This document shows, in pieces, positions 35,043 through 45,261 of a DNA stretch of 64,000 nt. Position numbers and translations under genes: made by a program. The stretch is taken from positions 1,231,001 through 1,295,000 of the forward strand of contig NZ_JBBOPI010000001.1 in assembly GCF_038003525.1 (NCBI RefSeq), read 5' to 3'. Each line of letters starts with the position of its first letter. Within the stretch, counting starts at the first letter, position 1. The notes beneath the pieces were generated by a model. That model saw only the letters and a list, made by a program, of their open reading frames with translations, ran no database searches and was not told where the DNA came from. Source of the DNA: Solibacillus sp. FSL H8-0538 (GTDB taxonomy: Bacteria > Bacillota > Bacilli > Bacillales_A > Planococcaceae).

Positions 35043-38000
35043 ATGACAAGTTTAGGTTCATTAGAGGTTAGTCTGTCGCTTAATGCGGCAAATTTTAATA
35101 AAACAATAGCTCAAGTGGATAGGCATTTAAAATCCATGGGTTCTGAGTTACAAGCTATTCGTGCAAAAGGTGCAGCTTACGAGAACTCTATTGATGGTAT
35201 GCGCCAAAAACAAGATGTCTTAAATCGTTCATTTGATGCCTCCAGCTTAAAACTGCAGGAACAGCGCAAACGCTACGATGAGATGAAGGCAAGCGGCACT
35301 GCAACGGAAACACAACTTGAAAGGCAAGCGAATCTCGTCAACCGTGCGCAAACTGAATATAACAGATTAGAGCGCGAGTTATCTGAAGTGACAGAAGAAC
35401 TTCGCATTCAATCTAGTCAGTGGACTCAAGTAGGTCAGCGCATGGAAGCAGTAGGTGCTACCTTAAAATCAGTCGGCGATAAGATGTCTTCTATTGGTAA
35501 GGATTTATCAATGAAAGTAACGGCTCCAATTATCGCGTTAGGTGCAGCTTCATTTAAAGCGGCAGTCGACTTTGAATCCGCTTTTGCAGGCGTTCGCAAA
35601 ACTGTTGATACGACAGAAGAAGGCTTCGCTAAACTTGAGCAGGGTATTCGTGATATGGCAAAAGCTGGACCGTCATCTGCAAGTGAATTAGCGGAAATTA
35701 TGGAGATGGCAGGGCAATTAGGTATTGCTGAAGATAGCTTACTCAGCTTTACATCTACAGTATCTGACTTAACTACTGCAACAAATATGACCGCTGATCA
35801 AGCTGCTACCGAATTTGCTCGATTTGCAAATATCGTCGGAATGTCTCAAGATGACTTTGACAAAATGGGTAGCTCTATTGTAGAGCTGGGTAACAACTTC
35901 GCAACGACTGAATCCGAAATTTCGGCTATGGCGATGCGTCTTGCCGGTGCGGGAGCGCAAATTGGTTTAAGTGAAGCAGACATACTTGGTTTATCTGCAG
36001 CCCTAACATCTGTTGGTATTGAGGCTGAAATGGGCGGTAGTGCGATCAGTAAAGTAATGGTAAATATGCAGGTTGCCAGTACGGCAGGCTTTAAGGGCGT
36101 ACAGGAGTTAACACAAAAAACAGGCTTATCGTTGCGGGAAATGCAGTTAATGTCGTCTAACAACAGTAAAGGTTTTACGCTAATGGCGGAATCCCTTGGC
36201 ATGACGAAAACTGAACTAAACAACATGATTAAGGCGGGCGCGAATTTAGATGGCTTCTCTAAAATTGCCGGAATGACTAGTGAACAATTCGTAAAAGCAT
36301 TTGAAACAGATGCGATCGGTGCACTTGGGGCATTTATAAATGGATTAGGTAACGCAGAGGAAGCAGGCGAATCTGCTATTAATATGCTTCAAGAAATGGG
36401 CATTACAGAAGTTCGATTACGCGACAGTTTACTTCGTGCAGGGAATGCTAATGAGCTCTTTGCCGAGGCGATAAAAATGTCTAACGATGCGTGGGAAGAA
36501 AACTCTGCATTAACGGACGAAGCTTCAAAGCGCTATGCGACGACAGAATCTCAATTACTCACGATGAAAAACAGAATGATGGAAATCGCGATGACAATTG
36601 GCGAGATATTAATACCTATCGTTTTGGATATTGTAAATAAAGTTGCCGATTGGGTGGAAAAATTCAGTGACATGAGCGAAAGATCTCAAAAGTTAGCATT
36701 GGTAATCGGTGCAATTGCAGCAGCAATTGGGCCTCTGTTAATTATCGGAGGAGCATTAATTTCTAGTTTCGGAACAATAATAGGTGCGGTCGGTACTCTT
36801 TCTACAGCAATTGGAACGGCTGGCGGTGTTACGGCTTTATTAACTGCAAAATTAGGATTCTTATCTCCGGTATTAACTGCCTTATCAGGCCCTTTAGGTT
36901 GGACGGTTGCAGGAATTGCGGCAATCGGTACTGCGGCTGTAGTCGTAGGTAAGCAAATGGGTGAGTCCGCTATACAAATAGAGGATTGGTCAGTGGGCGT
37001 ATCTGAAGCTACGGCCAATGCAGTAGGCGGCTTTGTAAAAATCTCAGATGATGTTGGTCAAACTTTATCGACGTTATATTTGACCTCCACAAAAATTACA
37101 GATGAAATTGCTACGGATTTAACTTCTAAATTCGATGCGATGTATTCTCAAATTGTGGAAAGCTCCAATGAAAAACATAATGCGCAGATGGAAAGTTTGC
37201 AAAACTATTTCCTTAATTCGTCAGCATTAACATCCAATGAAGAAGCAAAAATTTTAGAGAAGCGTCAACAAGCTCATGATGCAGAAATTGAAAGACTAAC
37301 TGCTAAAAATCAACTTGTTGCGGATATTACACAAAAAGCAATTGAAGAAAATCGTCAGTTGACTTATCAGGAAAGAGTAGTAATCAATAATATTAATTTG
37401 CAAATGAAAGAAGATGCAGTACGTGTTTTATCAGAAAGCGAAGTAGAGCAAAAAGTTATCCTTGAAAAAATGAGAGTTGATGCATCTGAGGTTACAGCAT
37501 TGCAGGCAGCGGAAGTTGTTAAAAACGCTGTTGATCAAAAGCAAAAAGTTATAGAAGAAGCCAATAAGCAATATGAAGAATCGATTGCTCATATAACCCG
37601 TTTGAGGGATGAAACAAGTGAGATTACTACAGAACAAGCAGATCGTATGATTGCCGAAGCGAAGAAATCACGAGATCAAACTATTTTCTATGCGGAAGAA
37701 ATGCATGATGAAATTGTATCTGAAGCAAAATTACAAGCAGGCGAACACGTTGATCAAGTTGACTGGGAAACAGGCGAAATTAAATCTAAATGGGAAGTCA
37801 TGAAAACGGACGTTTCTAACAAGTTGAAAGAACTAGGAACAAATATTAAACGTGACTGGACGCAAGCTTATAATGACACATCAAAATTGGTCAAAGAAAT
37901 GGCATCGAGTGTAAACGAAAAATTCCAAGGAATGGGCAAGAACGTTGGCATAAAAATGAATGAAGCGAAGGATAAAATCGTCGGTAAATGGAATGAAGCA

Positions 38001-39680
38001 GAAGCGTTTTTAAAAGGAATTAATTTAAAGCAAATTGGCTTAGATATCGTTTCAGGTTTAATCAAAGGTATCGGAGATAAGTTTGACGGTGTACAAAAAA
38101 AAGTTGAAGAACTCGCTTCATTAATTCCTGAATGGACTAAGAAAATATTAGGTATCAAATCTCCTTCTCGCGTCATGATGGCTGTTGGTAATGATATCGG
38201 TGACGGTTTAGTTATCGGAATCGGCGATAAAGAGCCTTTAATTCAGAAAAAGATGGAAAGCATCTCTAGTATCATTACGAATGTTACCAAAAATAACGCA
38301 GCTGAAGTAGCAAAGATTGCTGATAAAGCTGAAGCAGATCGAACAAAAATTCAAGAAACATACGCAACAAAACGCAAGAATCTTAAAAAGTTTACATCTT
38401 CGCAGATTCAAGGACTTGAAAAAGATATGCACGATAAACTCGATGCGGTTAATACAAAAGCCTGGGCGGATATGCAAAAGAAAGAGTCTGAAGTCTCTTC
38501 TCAAAAGTTAGCAGCTATCAAGCAGTACCTCGAAGATAAGAAATCAACAGAGCAACTTTCTTTAGTTGCTGAAGCGCAAATTTGGGAGCAATCCATGTTA
38601 ATGTTCGATAAAGGTACAAAAGAGCGTGTAGAAGCGCAGAAAACATATAAAACAGCAGTTGAAGCAGTTAACAAAGAATTGATTTCAATAAACAATGATT
38701 ATTCTAATCAAATTCAAAAGGTGAATGAAGATTTAGTGAAGCAAGAAGAAACACTTACTAAAGCTTATGAAGATGCAGTGAACAAACGCGCGACATCTCT
38801 TTATTCATTCAAGAATTTATTTGATGAATTTAAAGTTGAAATTGATACAACAGGCGACCAATTACTTGTTAACTTAGGAACACAAGTTGAAGGTTTTAAA
38901 GCGTGGCAAAGGGAAATTGAAACGTTATCTGAAAAAGCGATTGATAAAGGATTGTTAGCAGAATTACGAGAAATGGGACCGAATGCACTTCCCCAATTAA
39001 TTGCATTAAATAGCATGACTGATACGCAATTAACTCAATACAGTAATTTGTATAAAGAGAAATCTGCACTCGCTCGTAAACAAGCGGAAATTGAAATGGT
39101 TGGCATGAAGAACGATACAGACAAGCAAATTAAATCGTTAAGAACGGCAGCTGCAAGCGAACTCGACAGATTGCAAATTGAGTGGTCAGGTAAAATTGAG
39201 TCGCTCACTCAAACAACGGCTACAGAACTATCATCATTAAAACAAATTGGCGTAGATGCTGGTAATGGTTTGTTGCAAGGTCTATCGTCAACGCAAGGTG
39301 CATTGCAACGTAAAGCACAGGAAATTGCTGAATCTATTAGTAAAACGATTGCCAATGCTTTAAAAATTAAATCACCTTCAAGGGTTACAATGGGCTTCGG
39401 TGTCAACATCAATGAAGGGTTAATCAAAGGTATGGAACAATCGCATGGTCGTTTGCAAGAAGCGATGAACAACGCGTATGGTAGTTTATCTAGTAGTGCG
39501 GCGAAATCAGCTGAAATTAGGACAGCAAGTACTATGTCCTCCACATCAACGATTGATAACTCGAGGTATATGCAACCAAGTATTACGATCATTAACCAAG
39601 TACCGAATACGTCACCAAGTGAAATCGCACGAAAAGCATTACAAACACAACGTCAATTCGCTATGGAATGGGGTGTCTAA
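35043..39680 (+). CDS. Tail tape measure protein
   Basis: A 1545-residue protein that sets tail length. N-terminal coiled coil (about 1-130), a TP901-type core (about 170-480, including FAGVRKTVDTTEEGF), a hydrophobic domain (about 545-650) and long charged coiled coils. Two copies of a KIKSPSR / GIKSPSR motif (about 1036 and 1440), each followed by a glycine-rich DGL.IGI-type segment, suggest internal duplication. No lysozyme or peptidase motif was seen. Confidence 0.95.
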   Translation: MTSLGSLEVSLSLNAANFNKTIAQVDRHLKSMGSELQAIRAKGAAYENSIDGMRQKQDVLNRSFDASSLKLQEQRKRYDEMKASGTATETQLERQANLVNRAQTEYNRLERELSEVTEELRIQSSQWTQVGQRMEAVGATLKSVGDKMSSIGKDLSMKVTAPIIALGAASFKAAVDFESAFAGVRKTVDTTEEGFAKLEQGIRDMAKAGPSSASELAEIMEMAGQLGIAEDSLLSFTSTVSDLTTATNMTADQAATEFARFANIVGMSQDDFDKMGSSIVELGNNFATTESEISAMAMRLAGAGAQIGLSEADILGLSAALTSVGIEAEMGGSAISKVMVNMQVASTAGFKGVQELTQKTGLSLREMQLMSSNNSKGFTLMAESLGMTKTELNNMIKAGANLDGFSKIAGMTSEQFVKAFETDAIGALGAFINGLGNAEEAGESAINMLQEMGITEVRLRDSLLRAGNANELFAEAIKMSNDAWEENSALTDEASKRYATTESQLLTMKNRMMEIAMTIGEILIPIVLDIVNKVADWVEKFSDMSERSQKLALVIGAIAAAIGPLLIIGGALISSFGTIIGAVGTLSTAIGTAGGVTALLTAKLGFLSPVLTALSGPLGWTVAGIAAIGTAAVVVGKQMGESAIQIEDWSVGVSEATANAVGGFVKISDDVGQTLSTLYLTSTKITDEIATDLTSKFDAMYSQIVESSNEKHNAQMESLQNYFLNSSALTSNEEAKILEKRQQAHDAEIERLTAKNQLVADITQKAIEENRQLTYQERVVINNINLQMKEDAVRVLSESEVEQKVILEKMRVDASEVTALQAAEVVKNAVDQKQKVIEEANKQYEESIAHITRLRDETSEITTEQADRMIAEAKKSRDQTIFYAEEMHDEIVSEAKLQAGEHVDQVDWETGEIKSKWEVMKTDVSNKLKELGTNIKRDWTQAYNDTSKLVKEMASSVNEKFQGMGKNVGIKMNEAKDKIVGKWNEAEAFLKGINLKQIGLDIVSGLIKGIGDKFDGVQKKVEELASLIPEWTKKILGIKSPSRVMMAVGNDIGDGLVIGIGDKEPLIQKKMESISSIITNVTKNNAAEVAKIADKAEADRTKIQETYATKRKNLKKFTSSQIQGLEKDMHDKLDAVNTKAWADMQKKESEVSSQKLAAIKQYLEDKKSTEQLSLVAEAQIWEQSMLMFDKGTKERVEAQKTYKTAVEAVNKELISINNDYSNQIQKVNEDLVKQEETLTKAYEDAVNKRATSLYSFKNLFDEFKVEIDTTGDQLLVNLGTQVEGFKAWQREIETLSEKAIDKGLLAELREMGPNALPQLIALNSMTDTQLTQYSNLYKEKSALARKQAEIEMVGMKNDTDKQIKSLRTAAASELDRLQIEWSGKIESLTQTTATELSSLKQIGVDAGNGLLQGLSSTQGALQRKAQEIAESISKTIANALKIKSPSRVTMGFGVNINEGLIKGMEQSHGRLQEAMNNAYGSLSSSAAKSAEIRTASTMSSTSTIDNSRYMQPSITIINQVPNTSPSEIARKALQTQRQFAMEWGV

Positions 39681-40541
39681 TTGGCGGAAAAAATTATATT
39701 TATAAACGCAAGAGGGCAGTCTATCGAGTTATCGAATCGGCGCCCTTTTCTACTTGAATCTGTGGAAGGTAAAGGGGACGTAGGAGCAGATATACAAATG
39801 CAAACTGCACCTTTCCAAGACGGCAGTACGTTTGTTGATTCATTATTACAACCACGGGCGTTATCGCTTAAAGTAGCGATTTTAGCGGATGATAACGACA
39901 CGCTATTAGTTCAACGTCAGCACCTAGCAACGGTATTAAATCCAAAGCTAGGTTTGGGTATGCTAATTTACGAGAACGGCAATACAATTAAGGAAATACA
40001 AGCGATTCCTGAAAGCGTACCTATATTCCCGACAGGTAGAGAAAACAAATTGTTTCGATTACAGCGTGCAATGGTTAATTTGTTATGTCCTTCTCCATTC
40101 TGGGAGGATATAAATAGAGAAAATTATAAACTAGAAGATTTCGTAGGCAATTTCCGTTTTAGTTTTAGATTTCCAGTACGATTTTCAACGCGTGGCGATT
40201 CTCGAATTCTAGTGAATAAGGGTGATGTACCGACGCCAATTCGAGTAGAGTTCCGTGGTCCAGTAACTAATCCGAAAATTACGAACCTTACTACAGGGGA
40301 ATTTATTCGTGTTAATCGGGCTATTCCTGAGGGCTATAAATTAATACTCGATACTTCATTCGGGAATAAGAGAGTTGAAATTATAGGTCCTGATGACATT
40401 GTGCAAAATGCATTTCATTACATTGACTTGGCATCTACTTTTTTTAGTTTAGATGTTGGTGAAAATCGATTTAGTTTTATTACAGACGGTGGAAACCCAG
40501 AAGTGTATGTAGAATACAAACATCGCTATTTAAGCGTTTAA
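39681..40541 (+). CDS. Distal tail protein (Dit)
   Basis: A 286-residue baseplate ring protein. The N-terminal siphovirus tail domain is visible (MQTAPFQDGSTFVDSLLQPR; QRQHLATVLNPKLGLGMLIY). TTG start at the base after the tape measure stop. The C-terminal half is beta-rich and probably a galectin-like domain. Confidence 0.88.
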   Translation: MAEKIIFINARGQSIELSNRRPFLLESVEGKGDVGADIQMQTAPFQDGSTFVDSLLQPRALSLKVAILADDNDTLLVQRQHLATVLNPKLGLGMLIYENGNTIKEIQAIPESVPIFPTGRENKLFRLQRAMVNLLCPSPFWEDINRENYKLEDFVGNFRFSFRFPVRFSTRGDSRILVNKGDVPTPIRVEFRGPVTNPKITNLTTGEFIRVNRAIPEGYKLILDTSFGNKRVEIIGPDDIVQNAFHYIDLASTFFSLDVGENRFSFITDGGNPEVYVEYKHRYLSV

Positions 40542-40555
40542 AAGGAAGTGAAATA

Positions 40556-42022
40556 ATGGCAGAACATTATAGTTTTTTTGATGCAGTTTTACTAGATGAT
40601 GGTGTCACATACGACAGAGAGTATAATGCACAACAGTTTACGAAGTATTTCGGAGCGCTTGTTACGACAGGAGTTATGAAGGGTACTGGCAATATGCTAG
40701 CTGTAAGTGCTAATGGTTCTAATATGGTCACAAAAATAAATACGGGTATCGCATTTGTAGAAGCTAAATATTACGAAAATGATAGCTTTAAAGAATTGAC
40801 TCATGACACTGAAACCTTAGGAAATAGCCGTATTGATCGTGTGGTTATCCGACTGGATTTAAGTACAGAAGCTCGTTATGTAAAAGCATTTATCAAGAAA
40901 GGTGTGCCAACCACTAGTCCAGTGGCTCCAACGTTAACTCAAACACCTAACCTTTATGAAATCAGCCTTGCACAAGTAAAGGTAATCGGTGGACAAACGT
41001 TTATATCCACAAATGCCGTAACGGATGAACGTGGTACGGATATCATTTGTCCATATGCAGGGAGTAATATTTTACCTAATTTTGATGATAATGCACTTTC
41101 AGAACATATGGGTAAAAAGGCTTCTATAAACGAATTCGGTCACGTTAAAATAGGGACAGGAATAAATGTCAATAATGGAGTCATTAGTGCGACGCCTGTA
41201 CAAAATGCTACTACATCTGTGAAGGGTATTGTTCTATTAACAAATGATTCCAGTGCAAATACCCAAGATTTAGTACCAACAACAATTGCAACCTATAGTA
41301 TTCGTAATTTAGCACTTCAAGCGTATAATGTTGTTTATTCTAGTACGCCAAATGTAGGTTCTTCATCTATCGCCCAAGGGACGTATGCTTCAGCTTTTGG
41401 TTCTCTATCGTCTGCAAGGGGAACGGCAACATTGGCTTTAGGTGCCTTCAGTAAAGCAGAAGCAAATATGGCTACAGCTTTGGGTTATGGGGTAACAGCA
41501 CTTAATTCAAATGAAGGCATAATTGGTGACCCAAGTTTCACTAATAAGTGGATTGTCAGAGGGGCATTAAGTGTGACAGGTACAAAGAATTTCGAAATAC
41601 CACATCCACATCCATATAAAAAACATACGCATGTAATAAGACATGGTGCTGTAGAAAGCCCTACTACAGGTGACACTTTATACAGATATACAGTTGAAGC
41701 TGTAAATGATAATGATGTCGTAGAAGTCATACTACCAGATTACTTTGAGCATCTTAATATAAATGTCGATGTGTGGGTTAATCCATTCAAACATTTTGGT
41801 AGAGCTTATGGGGAAGTCATGGGTGATAAATTGCTAGTCACTTGTGAAAAAGCAAGAGTATATAAAGTTTTAGTAATTGGTACTCGTAATGATGATAACG
41901 TTCAAGATTGGTATATAAAAGGTGTTGAAAGAGAAGCAGGAGAATCGTGGTATGGGGAAACCTATTCTTTTGAAGTTGACGAAATAACAGAAGTAACAGA
42001 ATTTGAGGAGGTATTGCAATGA
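40556..42022 (+). CDS. Tail fibre / receptor-binding protein with adhesin-head-like repeats
   Basis: A 488-residue protein. The N-terminal about 190 residues resemble baseplate-attached fibre proteins (INTGIAFVEAKYYENDSFKE; RIDRVVIRLDLSTEARYVKA). About 275-315 has repeats of the YadA-head type (SSIAQGTYASAFGSLSSARG, then ATLALGAFSKAEANMATALG). About 345-470 is a beta-rich C-terminal domain beginning GTKNFEIPHPHP. Likely trimeric and host-binding. Unusually placed between Dit and Tal. Overlaps the next gene by 4 bp. Confidence 0.8.
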   Translation: MAEHYSFFDAVLLDDGVTYDREYNAQQFTKYFGALVTTGVMKGTGNMLAVSANGSNMVTKINTGIAFVEAKYYENDSFKELTHDTETLGNSRIDRVVIRLDLSTEARYVKAFIKKGVPTTSPVAPTLTQTPNLYEISLAQVKVIGGQTFISTNAVTDERGTDIICPYAGSNILPNFDDNALSEHMGKKASINEFGHVKIGTGINVNNGVISATPVQNATTSVKGIVLLTNDSSANTQDLVPTTIATYSIRNLALQAYNVVYSSTPNVGSSSIAQGTYASAFGSLSSARGTATLALGAFSKAEANMATALGYGVTALNSNEGIIGDPSFTNKWIVRGALSVTGTKNFEIPHPHPYKKHTHVIRHGAVESPTTGDTLYRYTVEAVNDNDVVEVILPDYFEHLNINVDVWVNPFKHFGRAYGEVMGDKLLVTCEKARVYKVLVIGTRNDDNVQDWYIKGVEREAGESWYGETYSFEVDEITEVTEFEEVLQ

Positions 42023-42246
42023 ATATTGTATTAAAGGAATCGAAATTACAATTTAAAAATCCAACAATCGGACAGCCAACTCGTGCTGTAGAAGAACACT
42101 ATTATGCTAGGCGCATAGTGGCTGTAGTTGGTGGAGAAGATAAACAATTTAGATTCATGGCTAGCGAGGTGCCTTTTGCAGCCATAGAAGAAGATATGAT
42201 TGCGGCGATTAAAGAGCAAATTGAACTAACTGCATTTGATGAATAA
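42019..42246 (+). CDS. Small baseplate-region protein
   Basis: A 75-residue protein (HYYARRIVAVVGGEDKQFRF) between the fibre and Tal genes, coupled to both. Not recognised; may be a fibre chaperone. Confidence 0.6.
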   Translation: MNIVLKESKLQFKNPTIGQPTRAVEEHYYARRIVAVVGGEDKQFRFMASEVPFAAIEEDMIAAIKEQIELTAFDE

Positions 42247-42248
42247 CA

Positions 42249-43397
42249 ATGAAAAAGCCCATTCGAATATTATCCTTAAACATGGACATTTTAGCCGAAA
42301 TCGACAACTATGAATCCATGTTCTTCATTCGTTCCTGGCATGGCATCGGCGCTATTGAATTACGTATTAATCGTTACAAAAAATACTCAGATACATTATT
42401 AAAGGATAACCTTATTCTTGTTGGAAACAACTTGAATAAGGTTTTTATTATTAAGCACAGGGAAATTGAACTTGATGAAAACGGTAAAATCACGGAGAAC
42501 TGGTTGATTAAAGGTTATGCATTAAAATCGATTGTTGCGCAGCGTATTACGATGCCACCTGAACGCACTGCTTATGATAATAAGTCAGGCAACACAGAAA
42601 CAGTCATGAAGCATTACGTTAATCAAAACCTTGTCAATCCAGTAGATGCAAGGCGTAAAGTACCACAACTAGTGATTGCACCCGATTTAGCTAGAGGTAG
42701 CAATATTTCTTATTCTTCACGTTTTAAAAACGTTGGTGAAGAAATGAGTACATTATCTCTTGGAAGTGGTCTTGGTTGGGATGTAACGCTTGATATCGCT
42801 AATAAGCAGTGGGTATTCGATATTGTGGAAGGCAGAGATTTAACAGTTAATCAGTCGATGAATCCTCCAGTTGTATTCAGTCCACAATTCGAATCGCTTA
42901 AATCGATGCATTACACTCAAAGCGAACTCAATTTTAAAAATGTAGCAATTGTAGCTGGGCAGGGTGAAGGTATTGAAAGACGAATTGTAGCGGTTGGCTC
43001 ATACGCAGGATTAAAACGTCATGAAATATTTATCGATGCAAGGGACGTTGCAGAAGTTGACGATGAGGAACAACCTATTCCAGTGCAACAAATTATTCAA
43101 TCGTTAACGGATCGTGGACAACAACAATTAAATGAGCTGATGCAAGAAGAATATTTAGAAGGGCAGATATTAACGAATAGCCCTTTTGTTTATCAACAAG
43201 ACTATGATCTTGGCGATATTCCAACTATCCAGAATGTCGATTGGCGAATCACAATGAATGCGAGAATTACTGAAGTTAAAGAGATTTATGAGCAAAGTGG
43301 TTTTAGTATTGAAGCTACGTTTGGAAATAACAGGCCAACTCTTATTCAAAAAATAAAACAAGAACTCTCACAAATTAGTGGGGAGGTTAGAAGATAA
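42249..43397 (+). CDS. Tail hub protein (Gp37-like, Tal)
   Basis: A 382-residue protein of the siphovirus ReqiPepy6 Gp37-like kind: IRILSLNMDILAEIDNYESM, WLIKGYALKSIVAQRITMPP and SSRFKNVGEEMSTLSLGSGL. It should close the tail tip. No peptidoglycan-cleaving domain is seen. Confidence 0.82.
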   Translation: MKKPIRILSLNMDILAEIDNYESMFFIRSWHGIGAIELRINRYKKYSDTLLKDNLILVGNNLNKVFIIKHREIELDENGKITENWLIKGYALKSIVAQRITMPPERTAYDNKSGNTETVMKHYVNQNLVNPVDARRKVPQLVIAPDLARGSNISYSSRFKNVGEEMSTLSLGSGLGWDVTLDIANKQWVFDIVEGRDLTVNQSMNPPVVFSPQFESLKSMHYTQSELNFKNVAIVAGQGEGIERRIVAVGSYAGLKRHEIFIDARDVAEVDDEEQPIPVQQIIQSLTDRGQQQLNELMQEEYLEGQILTNSPFVYQQDYDLGDIPTIQNVDWRITMNARITEVKEIYEQSGFSIEATFGNNRPTLIQKIKQELSQISGEVRR

Positions 43398-43476
43398 TTA
43401 CAGTGCGACAAAATAATAGAAGTAAAACTTTACCTCCTGTAGTAATCTAATATTTAGAAGGGAGTGTTTTTTTAAC

Positions 43477-43851
43477 ATGCTAGACTTAGAATTAATCTCA
43501 TTACTAACAAGCAAATTGGCTGAATCTATCCAAAAATCAATAACCGTAAGCGAGCGGGGAAATGTTGCAGAACTAGAAAGTGAAGAACAATTACAAGAGG
43601 TACAACACAGAATTTCTGAAAATCAAGCGAGAGTAGCTCAAGAATTAGCGATAGCTCAAAGAATACAACACGCTGAAGAAGTGGAAATCGAAGAGATTTA
43701 TGATAATTCCGGGAGTGCTGGGATAGGTGTACAGGCATCAGAAGGAACCCTTAATTTTGGTTTACATGGAAATGGTAGAAAAGTTGTGAAGCGAATTTAT
43801 AGATTTAAAGGTGTTAACGAGTTTTCGTTGAGCGAGAGCGAAATTAAATAG
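43477..43851 (+). CDS. Unrecognised coiled-coil protein before the lysis genes
   Basis: A 124-residue protein with a charged coiled coil (about 35-75: RISENQARVAQELAIAQRIQ, then HAEEVEIEEIYDNSG) and a glycine-rich basic tail (LNFGLHGNGRKVVKRIYRFK). Not a holin or structural family that I know. GAAGGGAG precedes the ATG. Similar architecture occurs in small bacterial proteins of unknown role. Confidence 0.6.
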   Translation: MLDLELISLLTSKLAESIQKSITVSERGNVAELESEEQLQEVQHRISENQARVAQELAIAQRIQHAEEVEIEEIYDNSGSAGIGVQASEGTLNFGLHGNGRKVVKRIYRFKGVNEFSLSESEIK

Positions 43852-43921
43852 TATTAACAATGAGTTGCCTTCCACGTTTCATTTGTGGAGGGCATTTATT
43901 ATGCAAAAAAGGAAGTGTTAT

Positions 43922-44344
43922 ATGAAAACAGACACACTATATACATCAATCGTAGGTGGCTTAATGGCGTGGATAGGGTACCTTGTCGGAGGTATTGACC
44001 ACTTGATAAAAGCATTAGTAATATTTATGGCCATCGACTATGCACTAGGATTTATGGTGAGCCTAGTCTTCAAGAAAACTGAAAGCAAAAAGATGTTTAA
44101 AGGCTTAATTAAAAAGACTGCAATGGGGTTGATGGTCATTGCTGCAGTGCAATTAGACATGGCAACAGAGAGTGGAAACTTTATGCGAAATGCAATGATT
44201 CTATTTTTAATTGGTATGGAAGGTATCAGTATGATTGAAAACTTAGGTAAGCTAGGCATTCGTGTTCCGAAGTATTTAGCAAATGCGTTCACTCAGTTGC
44301 AAATGGATAATGATGATAAATCGAAAGATGGTGAGGACAAATGA
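43922..44344 (+). CDS. Holin
   Basis: A 140-residue membrane protein with about four membrane segments (IVGGLMAWIGYLVGG; ALVIFMAIDYALGFMVSLVF; two more), of the phage holin 4 family. FMAIDYALG and FLIGMEGISMIENLGKLG are characteristic. ATG 43922 with AAGGAAG upstream. Overlaps the amidase by 4 bp. Confidence 0.88.
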   Translation: MKTDTLYTSIVGGLMAWIGYLVGGIDHLIKALVIFMAIDYALGFMVSLVFKKTESKKMFKGLIKKTAMGLMVIAAVQLDMATESGNFMRNAMILFLIGMEGISMIENLGKLGIRVPKYLANAFTQLQMDNDDKSKDGEDK

Positions 44345-45105
44345 CAGTAAAAGAAATCGAACTTCACCCTGGTCATTGGAAGAACACAGGTAGTGGCTCT
44401 AACGGTATTTTGAATGAAGTAACAGAAGCAAGAAAGGTAACAAAACGTGTCTATGATATTTTAAAGTCATGGAAGGTGCCAGCCACATACTTTGAGGACA
44501 ACACATCAACAAATCAGAAGCAGAATATTGATGCGCTCGTAAAAGAGCACAACAAGGACAAAGACGGGCTTATCGTGTCGATTCACTTTAACGCATCTGG
44601 TGGCACTCAAAACAGAGCTATTGGCACAGAGGTTCTTTACTACGATCAAAAGGATTTAGCAGCTAAAATTGCTGAAGCCATTAGCGATGCAACAGGTGGT
44701 GGCTTGTTAAACCGTGGTGCTAAACAACGAAAAGATTTGGGTGTACTTGCTAGCACTTATGAGCCGGCCATCTTAATTGAGATTTGCTTTGTTAACTCAA
44801 CTATTGACGCTGCTATCTACCAACGTGATTTCGAGAAAATTTGCCAAGCGATAGCAGAGGTATTAGCAGCGGCCGTCGGAAAAAGAGTAACAAGTAAAGG
44901 AGATGTTGAAATGGAGTTTTCAAGCCCTACATTAAAGGTTAAAACAGATGCTCTCATTAAAGATAAGAATGCACAAAAGGATTTAATTGCGAAAGGTATT
45001 AAAGCAGGCGCGTTTAATAAATCGTGGCAAGATGCTTTCGATAAAGGTGAATTAAAAAAACACGACATTATCGGACTTGCGACATTATATGCACTTGCAA
45101 AATAA
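44341..45105 (+). CDS. N-acetylmuramoyl-L-alanine amidase (endolysin)
   Basis: A 254-residue endolysin. About 1-175 is an Amidase_3 zinc domain: ELHPGH, EVTEAR, SIHFNAS (zinc His) and the catalytic Glu in ILIEICFVN. The C-terminal about 60 residues (DALIKDKNAQKDLIAKGIKA onward) form a helical cell-wall-binding region with no standard name that I recognise. Forms the lysis cassette with holin. Confidence 0.92.
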   Translation: MTVKEIELHPGHWKNTGSGSNGILNEVTEARKVTKRVYDILKSWKVPATYFEDNTSTNQKQNIDALVKEHNKDKDGLIVSIHFNASGGTQNRAIGTEVLYYDQKDLAAKIAEAISDATGGGLLNRGAKQRKDLGVLASTYEPAILIEICFVNSTIDAAIYQRDFEKICQAIAEVLAAAVGKRVTSKGDVEMEFSSPTLKVKTDALIKDKNAQKDLIAKGIKAGAFNKSWQDAFDKGELKKHDIIGLATLYALAK

Positions 45106-45168
45106 CCACTCGAAATAATATCCAATTGTATTATAATATAAGTGTATCAAGTCTTTGTTCAAAATTGA

Positions 45169-45211
45169 CCGCCTTTTCTACTTTATTGTAGAGGGTGGTA
45201 CTTTTTTTATG
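45169..45211 (+). terminator. Terminator after the lysis cassette
   Basis: ACCGCC...CTAC pairs with GTAG...GGTGGT around TTTATT and is followed by a long T run. Confidence 0.7.
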
Positions 45212-45261
45212 TACAAAATACAAACATTTGTTCTATAATGAAGTGAAATGGAGGTCGTAAT

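Noticed and set aside
36686-37018. Antisense ORF within the tape measure gene
   Set aside because: Ala/Pro-rich mirror of the hydrophobic domain of the tape measure; a shadow frame without start signals.
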